The notes under the pieces: model-generated
The model's database searches: none
What the model was told of the DNA's origin: nothing
What the model saw: only the letters and a program-made list of their open reading frames with translations
From: Echinococcus granulosus
Taxonomy: Eukaryota; Platyhelminthes; Cestoda; Cyclophyllidea; Taeniidae
Direction of reading: 5' to 3'
Length of the DNA stretch: 64,000 nt
Assembly: GCF_000524195.1 (NCBI RefSeq)
Contig: NW_020170387.1
Coordinates: 983,816 to 1,047,815 of the forward strand
Position numbers and translations under genes: made by a program
Part shown: positions 1 to 11,766 of the stretch, in pieces
How the letters are laid out: every line of letters starts with the position of its first letter
Numbering within the stretch: position 1 is the first letter of the stretch

Positions 1-780
1 ATGGTAGACCTTAACTGACCGCACAAGCGTTGACAGTTGTTAGGGCCATGACTCATTCCAAAATGCGACTTTCCCTCACTTTCCGCACGGATAGGTGGGC
101 GGTGAGGGCTGAAAACTTAAAGCCCTTAGGGGGTTTTTAAGTCCACGTCTAGGATTCAGAAACTCATTGGACGCAATCTCATACCGTTACTGCCTAAAGG
201 CCACCCGAAAATACTCTCCTTAGAGGGGCGCGAGTTAGTAACAGCACATAAGTATTCCAATTTAAACACGATACTGGGCTTCATTGAAACATGACCTTAA
301 CACCCGTTCTCCCACCATTTATGATTTGTTACTACAATTGTGCAGATAAACTCTTTGCAATACAGTATTTTTATAGCCTACAGATAGGGCTACACAGAAT
401 TTGCTGAGATATAACGTTTTCTTTCCTTTCTTAAAAAATCTATCGATTAGTTGGGGTAAAATATTTCCAAAATAGATGTAGGCCAATTTTGACTCTTCCA
501 CTTCAAAAAAACACCTTGAATAGCTCATTTAATTGGATATTTCCTGTCAAACTTAGTTTACTGAAACTGGCATAAGTAGGCATACAAACCTGTATTTTCC
601 AGTGCTCTCCTCGGCCTTGAAATCTGCTGCCCCAAACCTGCCGGAAAGTAAAGATGAAAGTGACAGTAAGAAGGACTACACCCTCGTAATCCTTGCTTCA
701 CATTCGTCAATCATGTGCTCCATTTAAAATTAGCGAGATCAATAAGATAGCGCCATCTGAGAGGCACATGCAGACGGTGA
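1..780. other. Left flank, no gene seen
   Basis: No reading frame here looks like a protein and no exon of a recognised family is visible. The only long frame is a 69-codon minus-strand ORF (319-528) of low-complexity composition, which I treat as chance. The right end presumably holds the promoter and 5' UTR of the intronless gene that starts at 781, but I see no clear TATA or CCAAT element placed to support this. Confidence 0.5.
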
Positions 781-1953
781 ATGGGGAACGACTGGTCGGC
801 GCGAACAAAATCGGAGAAAGGGCAGGTGCTGAGTAGTCAGAGCTATGGTGAATGGTCTCCCAGTAAAACTGCATCTAGATTTCCCAGTTTTTTAGCGCCT
901 AGACCTTTCCCTGACTTCGTTCCCAATTTCACATTCCCTAAATTCGATCCAACTCTTTTCCTGGCAGACATTGGTGCTGAAGATATAAATTTGAACAATC
1001 TTGTAAAGAAAAAGAGGCAAAACAGCGTACCCAAAAGTCGGCTCTTTGTATATGGTCCCGATAAGATGCGCTATTTGATGCAGTTTCGACCAGCAAACCC
1101 TGAATTCACATTCGTTTATGCCGAAGACAGACCCGCTGTTGAAGCTCAGAAAACGCGTTCGACTCAATCTCATGCGATTGAAAAATTTGTAAGACTCAAG
1201 GATGGCATTCTTAATAGCAAATTTTACAAGAGGACATTCATCATTGCTACAAATCAACATAAGACATCCAGCCAGGTACCCAGCTTGCACTGCGATGAAA
1301 ATTTTGAAAGCCAAATATTCATCGAGAAGGATGGCATGGAATTCCTACTGTCAATAAAGGGAGACCTAACCGTGGCAACCTATTTTAAGTATGAGGCTCC
1401 ATTCAACTATTTGGGTCTTTGTAGAGCTTCCTTGTTGATGAAAATAGACTCGGAGGGTGATATATGTCGAGTATGCTTCGATTTGGTAGACTTAGATTGT
1501 GCGAGAATAATTCTGAAGACATCAAAAAGCTCTCAGACCACAGATCCCTACATTTACTACAAAATGCGTGGTATAATCGGTTCCTCTGTGTATGTTCCTG
1601 TCCCACTCTCGACCTACTTCTACAAGGATCCGATGACTGACATTCGGCTGCAAAGCCACCGACAGCTGCTGAGGGGTGTGGAGCCTGAGTGGATGACAGA
1701 AGTGAGGCGTAAACGTCTTTGCCGCCCAAAGAAGGTAAAGGCAGATCCGAGATATCCGGGTTCCCTTGTCTCCAGCTTTATTGTGGAGCAAGGGGGATAC
1801 GTTTACAAGGCCTGCACAGGTCTCTTGAGGGCCAAGCTAATTCACGGATTTCCTCTTTATGACGAGTTTGTAAGAACACATCTTTCAGAGGAGGAAAAGT
1901 TTTCAGAAAAAGCACTTGATTTATCTGATAATCCAAGTTTTTTGAAGATTTGA
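781..1953 (+). CDS. Intronless 390-residue protein of unknown function with N-myristoylation signal
   Basis: This is a single uninterrupted frame of 390 codons, by far the longest in the window and very unlikely by chance in DNA this AT-rich. An in-frame TGA lies directly before the ATG (778-780), so the start is firm. The N-terminus MGNDWSAR fits the N-myristoylation pattern (Gly2, small Asn3, Ser6, non-Pro7), which would place the protein at a membrane. Residues about 25-60 are rich in Pro and Phe with repeated PxF-type motifs. A basic KKKR run lies near residue 76, and an RRKRLCRPKKVK basic cluster lies near 310-321. I see no signal peptide, no transmembrane helix and no catalytic motif I can name. 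The remainder looks globular, with mixed beta-type hydrophobic patterns (FLLSIKGDLTVATYF). I do not recognise the family; it could be lineage-restricted or a retrocopy. The absence of introns contrasts with every other gene here. The nearest AATAAA downstream is at 2941, about 1 kb away. Confidence 0.75.
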   Translation: MGNDWSARTKSEKGQVLSSQSYGEWSPSKTASRFPSFLAPRPFPDFVPNFTFPKFDPTLFLADIGAEDINLNNLVKKKRQNSVPKSRLFVYGPDKMRYLMQFRPANPEFTFVYAEDRPAVEAQKTRSTQSHAIEKFVRLKDGILNSKFYKRTFIIATNQHKTSSQVPSLHCDENFESQIFIEKDGMEFLLSIKGDLTVATYFKYEAPFNYLGLCRASLLMKIDSEGDICRVCFDLVDLDCARIILKTSKSSQTTDPYIYYKMRGIIGSSVYVPVPLSTYFYKDPMTDIRLQSHRQLLRGVEPEWMTEVRRKRLCRPKKVKADPRYPGSLVSSFIVEQGGYVYKACTGLLRAKLIHGFPLYDEFVRTHLSEEEKFSEKALDLSDNPSFLKI

Positions 1954-3295
1954 ACAGATTTCTCGGTGTTCCATACCCGCACTTTTATACAGCCACAGCT
2001 TCTCGTAGGTTTGCTTGGAGTAGACGTATAAAAGTCTACTTTGACCCGATAAATTTCAAGTAAACTGCCACAGCATTACAAAACAGTTTTGAACATAAGC
2101 TGATCATTTTGAACTACGCCACAATCAAAAAGGTGCTTTTGGGTTCAGCTAAATCCCGTAGTTAATTATTTGACTCGTACCTCATAACCAATTTATCATC
2201 TTCATTTTACTAATTTTAAACTAACAAATCAGGAAATCCGCTGAATTATAATGCAATGCATTTCTTCACCTCCTACTACTCTTAATTATTCTTTTATTTA
2301 CAAATGGAATGCACAAAATTCTGCAGCTATTCTTATTCAAACACACTTTCGCAGGCAAAAGAGATCATTCTTTTGTTCAACTGAAGTTGCCATTGCAGAA
2401 GTAAGTTGTGATGGGTACAAAAACGCGGGCATAAGTATTTCAGAATTTAAACAGTAATGGATCAGCCGCGCTTTATGCAAAAAGTGGAGGGACCAGTTCG
2501 AGGTTTAGCGACTCGAAAAGCGCCTCGAGTTATCAGTGACTTTAGTAGATCTCCTCTTTCATTCAGTTTATGCTTGGAAGTGAGTAAATTTTTAAAAAGT
2601 CGTGTTGCATGCTATCTCCAGCAGCGATTCACGAGCTCGACAGGCTGAATATTGTTTAAATCACCTAAAGTAGTTGCTTCCAGTAAGATTTTGACATTAC
2701 TAAAAATTGCAACGGTCCATAGTAGAACGAACCATCCCTATTCGTACTGAAATTAGGTAGACAACTAGGTAGATATTTCCAGCACAATCAATTGGCGTAA
2801 TTTGTGCGCGTTTCCAAGGTAAGCATACGTTGTATCGTACCGAAACAAAAAGTATTCGGGGAAAAAAGAAGAAGATTACTTGAAAGAAGTCCTTCGTATT
2901 TTACACACCTATTATATGCTATTTTCTGAAGCTGTCTGAAAATAAAATTTTATCAGCCTATTAAATTTGAATACATTCACTTACTATCAGTAAGATATAA
3001 TGATATTTACCTTTGTTTACCAAATAAACCATTATCTAGTGCTTCTGTGGAACACTAGTAGGATTGCTTGACATTGAGAATGCATCTCTTGCGTCTGAAT
3101 ACAAGCAACGCTTGTCCCCAAGTGCGTAACAGTAGGCCGTTAACGGAGAGAAGCTTTGACGCCAGTTGAGGGTGTATGATGGTGCGAGAAAGAGGGTGAA
3201 GAATGTTGCTGCTGTCTGTTGTTCAAAAACCGTAAATGTCAAAGGATCAATGGGACCTTGGGCTAGTTAGCTGGTTGCCTGCTTACCTAACAGAA

Positions 3296-3318
3296 GGGTG
3301 GGCGCCTGGGTTGGGGGG
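3296..3318 (+). other. Canonical G-quadruplex motif
   Basis: Four G-runs of at least three are separated by loops of 1, 5 and 2 bases (GGG-T-GGG-CGCCT-GGG-TT-GGGGGG), which meets the usual G4 rule. It stands out in an AT-rich intergenic stretch and is followed by a GGCGGCGG tract. Any role is unknown. Confidence 0.7.
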
Positions 3319-5647
3319 TGGCGGCGGTACGCCCTAGATGGATTGGTGCACACCCGACCTTGATGACAACAGCCTCAGACCATAAGGCAACAGTATATTA
3401 CACGCAAAACTGTCTCCCTTCATCCACACGGTCGAGGAATGAATGAAGTACGTTTTACTTTATTGTTGCCTTAATCTAACACCTCAAGTCAGTGGATACA
3501 GCATTTCATTTCAAAATTTTACTGCTTAAGAATATCTCTTTACACGAATTAAGAACATCAAATAAATCCTGTTCGGTAAAAAAACCTTTCCATTTGAATG
3601 CTTGGGGAATAGCGGCACTACAAGTTGTTCAGGTTGATCGTTGTGTTAATAGCAGATATCTTCTCTACGAACCGGAATTGACCACAGACAAGAGAATGCG
3701 AAGTTCCTCAACATTCACTATGTTCTGACTAGCTTTTCATTTTTACAACCTGGCAAATTTCATTAAAAGACATCATTTTAAATAAGTATCAAACTGACAA
3801 TCGACCCATTTAGACATTTAAACACCATTGACTCTGCAAAATGACCTATGTAGGATTTGGGAAAGCGGTTTCTATAAATTACCACGCACAGATGTTTGAC
3901 ACGAGAATAATGATTGCTGTGTTTTCAGCCACCTTAAGATATGCGTTTGCATTGTCGGAGAAAATACTGCACTTTTTTAACTCTTTAAAATAATTCGGAA
4001 TTAATTGGGGAGATCGAGCTGCGGTGTGTCACGGACACAGCATAAATGTTTCTCAAACAGCTAGATATTGCGAGATGGTATTTACGAATAAGTTAGCTAT
4101 TGAATTTGGTGGAATTCCCCAGTTCAACATTTCTAATTTCTTTTAGTTCATTGACAACATTCTTATTTTCAATTATATATAGGACAGTTCGTTGTACAGA
4201 TATTAGCTTTGGAAAATTTTGGTTTGAGCTTACAAAGGTGGGTAAGGATTGCTGTGTCGGTAAGGTGAAGTTATATATCCGTGGGCAATATGAAATACTA
4301 ATGTCAACATCTGAAGCAAGTCTTATCATTAACTTACAGAAGGGCCGCAGGGCTATGGACATAAGCAGGACACCAAAACTAAAGTAAAGGCTTTATTAAA
4401 ACTATCAATAATTTAAAATTTTTCTTGTTTCGAAAAAGGGGCTTTTAAAGTCTCCCTTGAGGCCAAACCGAAGGTCACTGATGAAATTTCCGAGTGAGAC
4501 AACCATTTTGTCCCAATATGGTCAATTCTAATGCTTCCAGAGTTTCGCCCTTTCCGTAAACTCTATTAAGAGGAATCACTGGCTTCGTACACCTCAAGGC
4601 TAAGGTTACTTTTTTGTAAACCAATAGCTATTTGTGTGAGCATTTACCTAAAAGCAGAGGCATCTCATTACACAGGTAATTTAAATTAACTTCACAAAAA
4701 AATTGTATCTTTTAAAGATATGCCCATTAATAATCTTTTTAGATTAAATTTTTCTTAATCAATAACCAACTCTAGAGTGGTTTACGGCATCCGTAATTTT
4801 TCGTTTGTCACGGGGTTCGCAGAGCGAAATAATTGTATGCAGCCTATTCTACCGACAGATTTAATGGATTTTAGTGAAACGGACTGCGCTGCTGACCTTA
4901 ATTTAAGCGACTGATCCCTTTTTGTGGACCTAGTAAGAATAGCGCATAACTTTCGCATGAGGAATGTTCTCATTTGTAAACTTAAATACCTATTGTTACA
5001 CTTATCGGTGGGAAATTAGAAATTATACTTGAATATGAGAGAAAGTGAATGAGAACGATTTAGTATGTTCTCTTCGTCCAGGTACTAATTGGTGAAATCA
5101 CGCTCATAGCATTATTTCCCATGGAGTTTATCTGTAGTTCCATGCGAATTAGCGGAATTACGAATGTCTGAAGTCTGGACATCCTGCTTACAACGTTGAG
5201 GTCATAGAGGTCATCTCAGTATTCCAAAACGTTTGATGAGGTCTCCCCAAACCCTAAATTTGTTAACTCTTCGACTCACCTCAGAGGGCACTGACAGAGA
5301 ACACAGTCTCTCTATCGCAAATAATAGTATTTAATAACTCAGCGTAGAGTGGATAAGGATCAAAATATAAGAAACCGACTCAGTTTGAAAGACAGTGGTG
5401 TGTTGTACAGAGTTGTCCTATTAAGCCCTAACCATTCTGGTGGCCGATGTGCGTGGTGAATCCTGCAGACGCGAGCGCATCTGTAGCGGAACGACCGATG
5501 CTAGTGTCTCCCCATAAACATGCAGCAAATGGCTTTGCGAGGCGATCCAGATGAGGGGGTCGTAGCCTCGTTCTAACTTCGGGACACTTGCCCAACCTTG
5601 GAGTCTGATTGGTTCATTATCCCCCTGCCCTTGAATGACCCCATCAG

Positions 5648-5671
5648 GCGCGCATGTGCATGCATGCGCAT
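5648..5671. other. 24-nt alternating purine-pyrimidine tract (Z-DNA type)
   Basis: A perfect alternation of purine and pyrimidine over 24 bases, made of GC, AT and GT steps (GCGCGCATGTGCATGCATGC then GCAT). Such tracts can adopt left-handed Z-DNA under negative supercoiling. No gene adjoins it that I can recognise. Confidence 0.6.
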
Positions 5672-6730
5672 TTGGGGAGAAAAAGCACAAATAAATGTGC
5701 CTACATGAAAAAAAGATTCGCCAAGAAGCATAATGCCGATGGGACAGAATAAACTCGCCGAGTATGCACAACTTATTCGCAAACAGTCCCTAATCAGGCA
5801 CCACCGGAAATGCTCTAGAGATTTGGTACGGTCGAATTCCTTGCTCTTTATTTCCAAATCACATTCCATGTAACTTTTCTCCATTACAGCTACTTAGTGC
5901 TAATGCCTTTTGGTAAATTATCTTAACAAGTGAACAAATGCATAATGATTTTCTGCTCGGTAAATCCTTCAAATATGAACATGCAGGGATAAAATTATTT
6001 TGTGGAATATTTTCATATTTATTCGTTCAGAAATATATTCATGAGCCTTAGATTTTTCAGACAATATTCACAAAAATGCCATTATTTGAACTGGAGAAAA
6101 TATACAAAACGGCTTCCTTTGGCAAGCAAACAAATCGCTTTCCATGTAAACGTAATGATAAACCACAAGTTTTTGAAGTGAGCGCACTTTTTCATTGATT
6201 TAAAAATTCGGTTACCATAGTGACCGTAAACTAAGTGATAAAGTCTGATGCAAATAATTATTACCAAATTTGTAATTTATGCAAATCCTAACTTTAACGT
6301 AGTCTCGTCAGTGCATATCCCACCACCAGTAGTAATCATGCACGACTGCTACTTGTCATATTCTGTCACTTTTATGGTGCTCACAGTACAGTGAGTGTGA
6401 TTCTTTTCGATGCAGATAAATAAGAGTTTGGATTTCAGTCATTCTTTGTGCATACTTGTTTGTGTAATGTACAAGTTGATTTCATTTAGGCTGACAGCAG
6501 TATCTTATTGTGAAGATCTCTAAGGTACGCTAAAGTCCACGCACCTATTAAGAGTTTTTGCAATGAAGTACGCAAACAGGGTTAAGAAATGGACATTCCA
6601 ACTTGTGCAAACCTTTCCCATGCACATCTGAGTGCGCAAAAAGACATGCACACCCATCCCATTACTTAGCTAACAGGTTGCAGTCTTTCTGTGTCCGATT
6701 GGTCCCAACAATAGGACTAGCAGGTTTCAT

Positions 6731-6743
6731 GGGGGGGGGGGGG
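6731..6743 (+). repeat. Poly-G run of 13
   Basis: An uninterrupted run of 13 G, followed by TGGTG. Homopolymers of this length are prone to slippage and sequencing error, so the true length may differ. Confidence 0.8.
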
Positions 6744-8578
6744 TGGTGTAGCATCACTTGGGCAGTGGGATCACAATGCCCAACGTGTATGGCGCTCTAT
6801 CGCTCACGGACGTTGCTGAAACCCTGCGTGAGGGCTCCATTCCCCGGTGTAAGGCGGTCGAGTCCGTAAACACTGTAAGCTCAGGATTTTCTTTAAATTC
6901 AGTCCAATATATGTATACATGAGACATCAATTCATTAAAATCACGTAGTGGCCTTCCATGTCCACGCATCATCCGTCACGCAGAGCTCTCGATTGAATTA
7001 GTAAGCCTCCTTTGATCGCAATCAATGATTTAAGGTAAATTCACAACCCTTATATTTATATACTGAAGTTATAGCTTCGAGCATCAACTTGTGTCGCCCT
7101 CGATGCAGGTTGGGGATACGATTAAGGGTGTTAACCACTTTACTTATGGTAATAGAATATTATTTGAATCTAGGACAATGGGATTGTCCAATTGTCCACT
7201 ATTTTGGGGAATTTTCAGTGTTGACACGGAGTCAGGCATAAGTGTTTGATGGTTCAATTTGCAGATGGGATTTGATTGACCACTCTAAAATTAAGAAAAT
7301 CAAAGTAGATTCCAGCGAGGAATCTGGGATATTTCTTAGTAACTGTATTTGCAAATCAAACAAGTTAGCATTCGAGTAGTATTTTTGCAGCAGTCTAGTT
7401 ACAGATATGATTAAACATATACATAAACATTTAGTATGGGTCAGAGCTGGCAGGTTAAATCAACGGGCAGCTACGTCCAGTTTTCTCCCAACACATTAAT
7501 TATCTTGTGCACGTTAAGTGGTGGAAAGTCAACGAGGTCTGTTTTCATGCCACTTCATTCTTACCTTTGCAATGGCTAAACGGTAGGCTGGAAGGTTCAC
7601 CATCCACTAGAAGTTGATTGGTTCCACAAGCTTCCCGAAAAGTTTAAAAGGCTAATAGCGCCGATTTCAACCAATCTGGGTAGTATCAGCAGAGGTGATG
7701 TATAGCATCGTCGATGTGGCTGAGAATGTACGCAAGTTTTCTTGCTTCAACATTGGGGAAAGGAAGATAAATAAAGTTGTAAGTACAGATTTCATTCGCT
7801 TTTACGTGCATATATTCATGCAATACAATTCAAATATGATTTTTTCCTTTATACATAAGCCAAGTACTGTAATGGGGCTGAACTGAGGACGTTATATAAG
7901 GCTACAATCAGGTTGATGAGACATAAAAATTTGACTTTTTCATCATATAACTGTCAAAAATAATTATGGCTACTTAGGCGAAGTGTACCTTAAGGTTAGG
8001 GTGAGCGAGTAAATAATCTCCTTTCAGAGAGAAGGTCACTTCCTGTTTTCGATGAATATCGCTTGCATGACCCCAAACTTCCAAATATAGCTGACTTAAT
8101 TCACAAGAAAATGTAGTCTCTAAAGTCAACATAATCTATTTTGTCCAAAAAGCGTCTTTTGGAAATAAAATTATGGATTTGTAGGCTTTCCTTTATACTT
8201 AGTAATGAAGGGTAACAACTAGATTGCGATTTTTTCAGTGCATATATAAAAAAGCGTGGTAGATTATTCGGTGATCAAGAGACTGGTGTATTTTCTGGTG
8301 AGGAGATCATCCGTGTTTCTCACCCATCCAAAGAGTAACGCTTGCCACGAGATTGATTTTTTAAGTCCCATTCGGTATCTTTTAGTGTGTTCTTTAAATT
8401 GTTAGGAAGTGACAAAAGAATACAAAATATTTCCAGAGAGTGATATGCAGTCCTTCCTAAAATTAGATAAATATACATTTGGACACTAGTTTACTAATGG
8501 TGCTTGAGTGAAGGTAATTTCAATTTTAAATGCAGATCTCTTAAAACTATGTTAATTTGTAAAGTTTCCTAACTCACT

Positions 8579-8600
8579 TGTGTGTGTGTGTGTGTGTGTG
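8579..8600. repeat. (TG)11 microsatellite
   Basis: Eleven perfect TG units in intergenic DNA, probably polymorphic in length. Confidence 0.9.
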
Positions 8601-11303
8601 GTGGACTGCAGAGGCAATTGGTCACTATGATTTGTTCCCTTTCTGAGGATTAAGTAACAATTTCATCAGGGACCTACTTCCCCAATACGAACCAGTCCAA
8701 AGATATGCAAGCAAAACTCCTTAGGGACCAGCCGCAACTGATCAACCGGTCAGAAGAAAGCGCTATCCTTGAGAGATAGCTCATACCTCATTCGACCGCA
8801 AGAATTAGCCCTGAAAAGCTACGCACCTTAGTCAGACAAGACGCCCTCCCACTTCTTGCCTTCGTCCTCTCAATGACGGGCATAACCTTTTCTTAGCATT
8901 AACCATTAGCGTCGTCGGCTAATGAATAGTGCTACCAGTGATAGTAATGGTAATAGTAGACGTTTTAAAGATAAAAGTGAGACAGAAGTGTAGGTTTTCG
9001 CTTACAAAGACGGAATTTTATTCAAAAGTGGAATCCTCAGCAAGCTTATGCGTCGGTGGGAAAGTATGAAGATTATAATGATAACTATTTCAGCGAATCC
9101 AGTGTTATGAGATGCTTGTGACAGTTGCCCAGTTTTATTTTTTAAAAAAAAAACGCGATCTTTTTTGGCTACCTTACTGCTACTCACATCTTCGAGTTGT
9201 TGCAAGCGCTAGTAAATGAGAGGCTTTCACTTAATATAGCATATTTAAACATTTAAAAACTAGGAAGCCACTAGTAGGTGCGGCCTGTCCGATTTGTTAT
9301 GCTTCATTGTATCATCACAACCAGTAGTGGCGAATCGATGGTATATTTGTACTGAGACATGTTATCTTGCTCAAGCCTTGCATTCTTGAATGATTACAAC
9401 AAAGATAAAAAGCATTTCCAAAAAGGAATTCATCCTGTTTTATTCCGCCCATTACCATGTCTAGACATAAGTCTAATGCGGAGTGCCGCTGAAGTGTTTT
9501 TTTGATGCTTTAGCCTAAAGATACGGATGAATTAGTTTTCGCCCACTAGGCTGCACATCACGGCCCAAATAATCGACTAATCTTTCTGAAGTTGAATATA
9601 TGCGAAACGTTGACTGAAGAGTGCGGTGATAGCGCTCACCACAAGCGATCTTTGCATCTTGATAACAGAATGAACTGATCTGGAAACCTAGTCTTTAAAA
9701 TTGGTCATATAATCCCAAAAGCAAGTTGTATGAGTTTCTGCCTAAACCAACGGAATACCTGTATTCCTCTAAGCGTAAATGTAAGCCCAATTTGAAGTTT
9801 AAAAATAATAATCACGCCTTACTGAATAGCTACCTATATCCAACCCGCGTAGGGTATTTATTTTTTGCAATAAATTGTCAAATCTTCAATTATTTTACGT
9901 TGCATCTAAAGTTTTCACTAAAAACAGCTTAATTTGCTTCATGAAACTTTTATTATTTCCATAGTAGTCAATATTAAGGGTTACATCCATTGAAATACTT
10001 CACTTTCAAGTCGGAAGTAGGACAAGCCACCTTATTTACACCCATATTGTCAATATAACGGCCTAGAGTTTACGAAGTTCTGTTTCACTCTGCAGTGGAC
10101 ATAAAACTGCGCTTCCTTTTTAACTTATCGTCCTCCCATTTGACGAGGAAGAACCACGAAGGAAGATACCCTTTCATCCTTCACCCAAATAATGAATCAC
10201 GAGTCATGAATGCAGGGAGGAATCCCAGGAAAATAAAATTTTGTGGCAGGGGCAACAAAGTTTATGGAAAAGCGCCACAACATTTACAAATCTGTTGATT
10301 TTTAAGCCTCACTGGATAAACAAGCGCTTAAAAGGAGAGAATATTTGTCCGATTTATCGTGTCCTCCAGCACCGTTAGTGCGCTTGGAAAGCTGCCATTT
10401 GGGGATAAATCATGTGCATGGCCTTGCTTGCACAGGAACCCGATCTCCAGTGGAGTTAGCTACATTTATAACGGTATTATTTCTAGGTGGAAAATTTACC
10501 TTTTATTTAAAAACCAGAGAAGCTTGGTCCAAATATTTAACTTTTTAATTGGAATCCGAATAAAACAAATATATTCGTGTCTACCGGAGTTATTCCCGTT
10601 AGTTTTACATCTTTACCACCCTTCCTTTCCAACCCAAAACATCGCCACATTTTAAAAGCTCTCATTTTGGATATTGCACTGGAATGCTACGTCTTAGGTT
10701 TTACAAATTTTCATTGAAGTTTTCACTTATCTACCACTACTAGCCACTTCCTCGTATCGATTGTGAACGGTGATAGAAAATAAAAGCTATTGGCTTATGC
10801 TACAATCCTTCACCGAATGCCGAGTACGGAAAACAAGCGGTCATAGTTAACTCACATCCAATTCATTAGGTAAGTTTTGCGGATATTTGCAGCCACGCGG
10901 CTGAACTACTAGACGCGAATTCACCTTGGTGCTAGTGAATGCACACCGTATAAGTAACAGCGCATCAGTCGAAGGAAGAGAAGGTCGTTGCAAAAGGGAT
11001 AGGCGACCAATTGTTGCAAGGGATCACAGTCCTGTGCACGTTTTGGCCATGCGTTTGATTGGTTCATACGGAGGCCGTATTTATCGAAACAACAAGGGAA
11101 AAGCAATAGAACGTATTAGGGAAGGCGGGAATATTTTGACCGAGTCGACATCTGCTGGGACCATGTACGGCAGAAAAGGCTCTTTTCTAGGTGTCACCCA
11201 GAATCTGCAAAGGAGGCTCTCCGCCACTGTAGGCCATGAAGGTGTAGGCTTGCCTGCGGTACATCGGTTTGTTTCTGACGTTACCGTTTTTTAAACTATC
11301 AAG

Positions 11304-11327
11304 CGTAATTTAGGCGCCTAAATTACG
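11304..11327. repeat. Perfect 24-bp palindrome with GGCGCC core
   Basis: The sequence CGTAATTTAGGC is followed at once by its exact reverse complement, giving a spacer-free 24-bp palindrome. It lies about 440 bp upstream of the F-box exon. It could be a site for a dimeric DNA-binding protein or a cruciform-forming element. I recognise no known site. Confidence 0.85.
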
Positions 11328-11766
11328 GAGATTAAAGCCATTAAATACCGTTTACTTGAGCTTACTGCTTGCAAAGGGGTTCTAGTATTGTTGGCTCTAG
11401 AATGTTATGTGTATTATGGTACAAATTACATTTTGTGGTGGTTTCGAGTGGCAAGGTACCGGGATAAGAGATCAAATATGGGGCTAACGTTGCTGCAGCA
11501 AAGGCTGCCGTTTATTCCTAAACGGCGCCTAGTGGTCTACATAACGTTGGTTAAATTTGGTGTTCACTAAGGAGGCTTTAAAATATCGTCTGGAGTGTCG
11601 AAAACTCAGAGAAATCCTTGTTTGAGTAAAAGGGGCCTGAATAGGGCTTTGACGAGTGACACCGCCCCCATTTTAAGCATTTCCATATTATAGTATTTCC
11701 TGCATTATTTTATGAAATCTAAAGTGATAGCCTGTACACACTTAAAAATTGTTCTCTCGTATGTAG

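Larger units (their letters stand above)
1954..11766. other. About 9.8 kb without a recognisable gene
   Basis: I see no exon of a known family on either strand. Short ORFs here (for example 3036-3242 minus, 4100-4387 plus, 5421-5884 minus, 10926-11294 plus) have no conserved motif and no convincing splice context. The stretch includes a G-quadruplex motif (3296-3318), a Z-DNA-type tract (5648-5671), a 13-G run (6731-6743), a (TG)11 microsatellite (8579-8600) and a perfect palindrome (11304-11327). The missing first exon of the F-box gene may lie in the right part of this stretch. Confidence 0.5.

Noticed and set aside
10926..11294. 122-codon plus-strand ORF just before the F-box gene
   Set aside because: It begins at TTG, has no ATG near the start and is basic with low motif content. 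No splice path links it in phase to the F-box exon with confidence.
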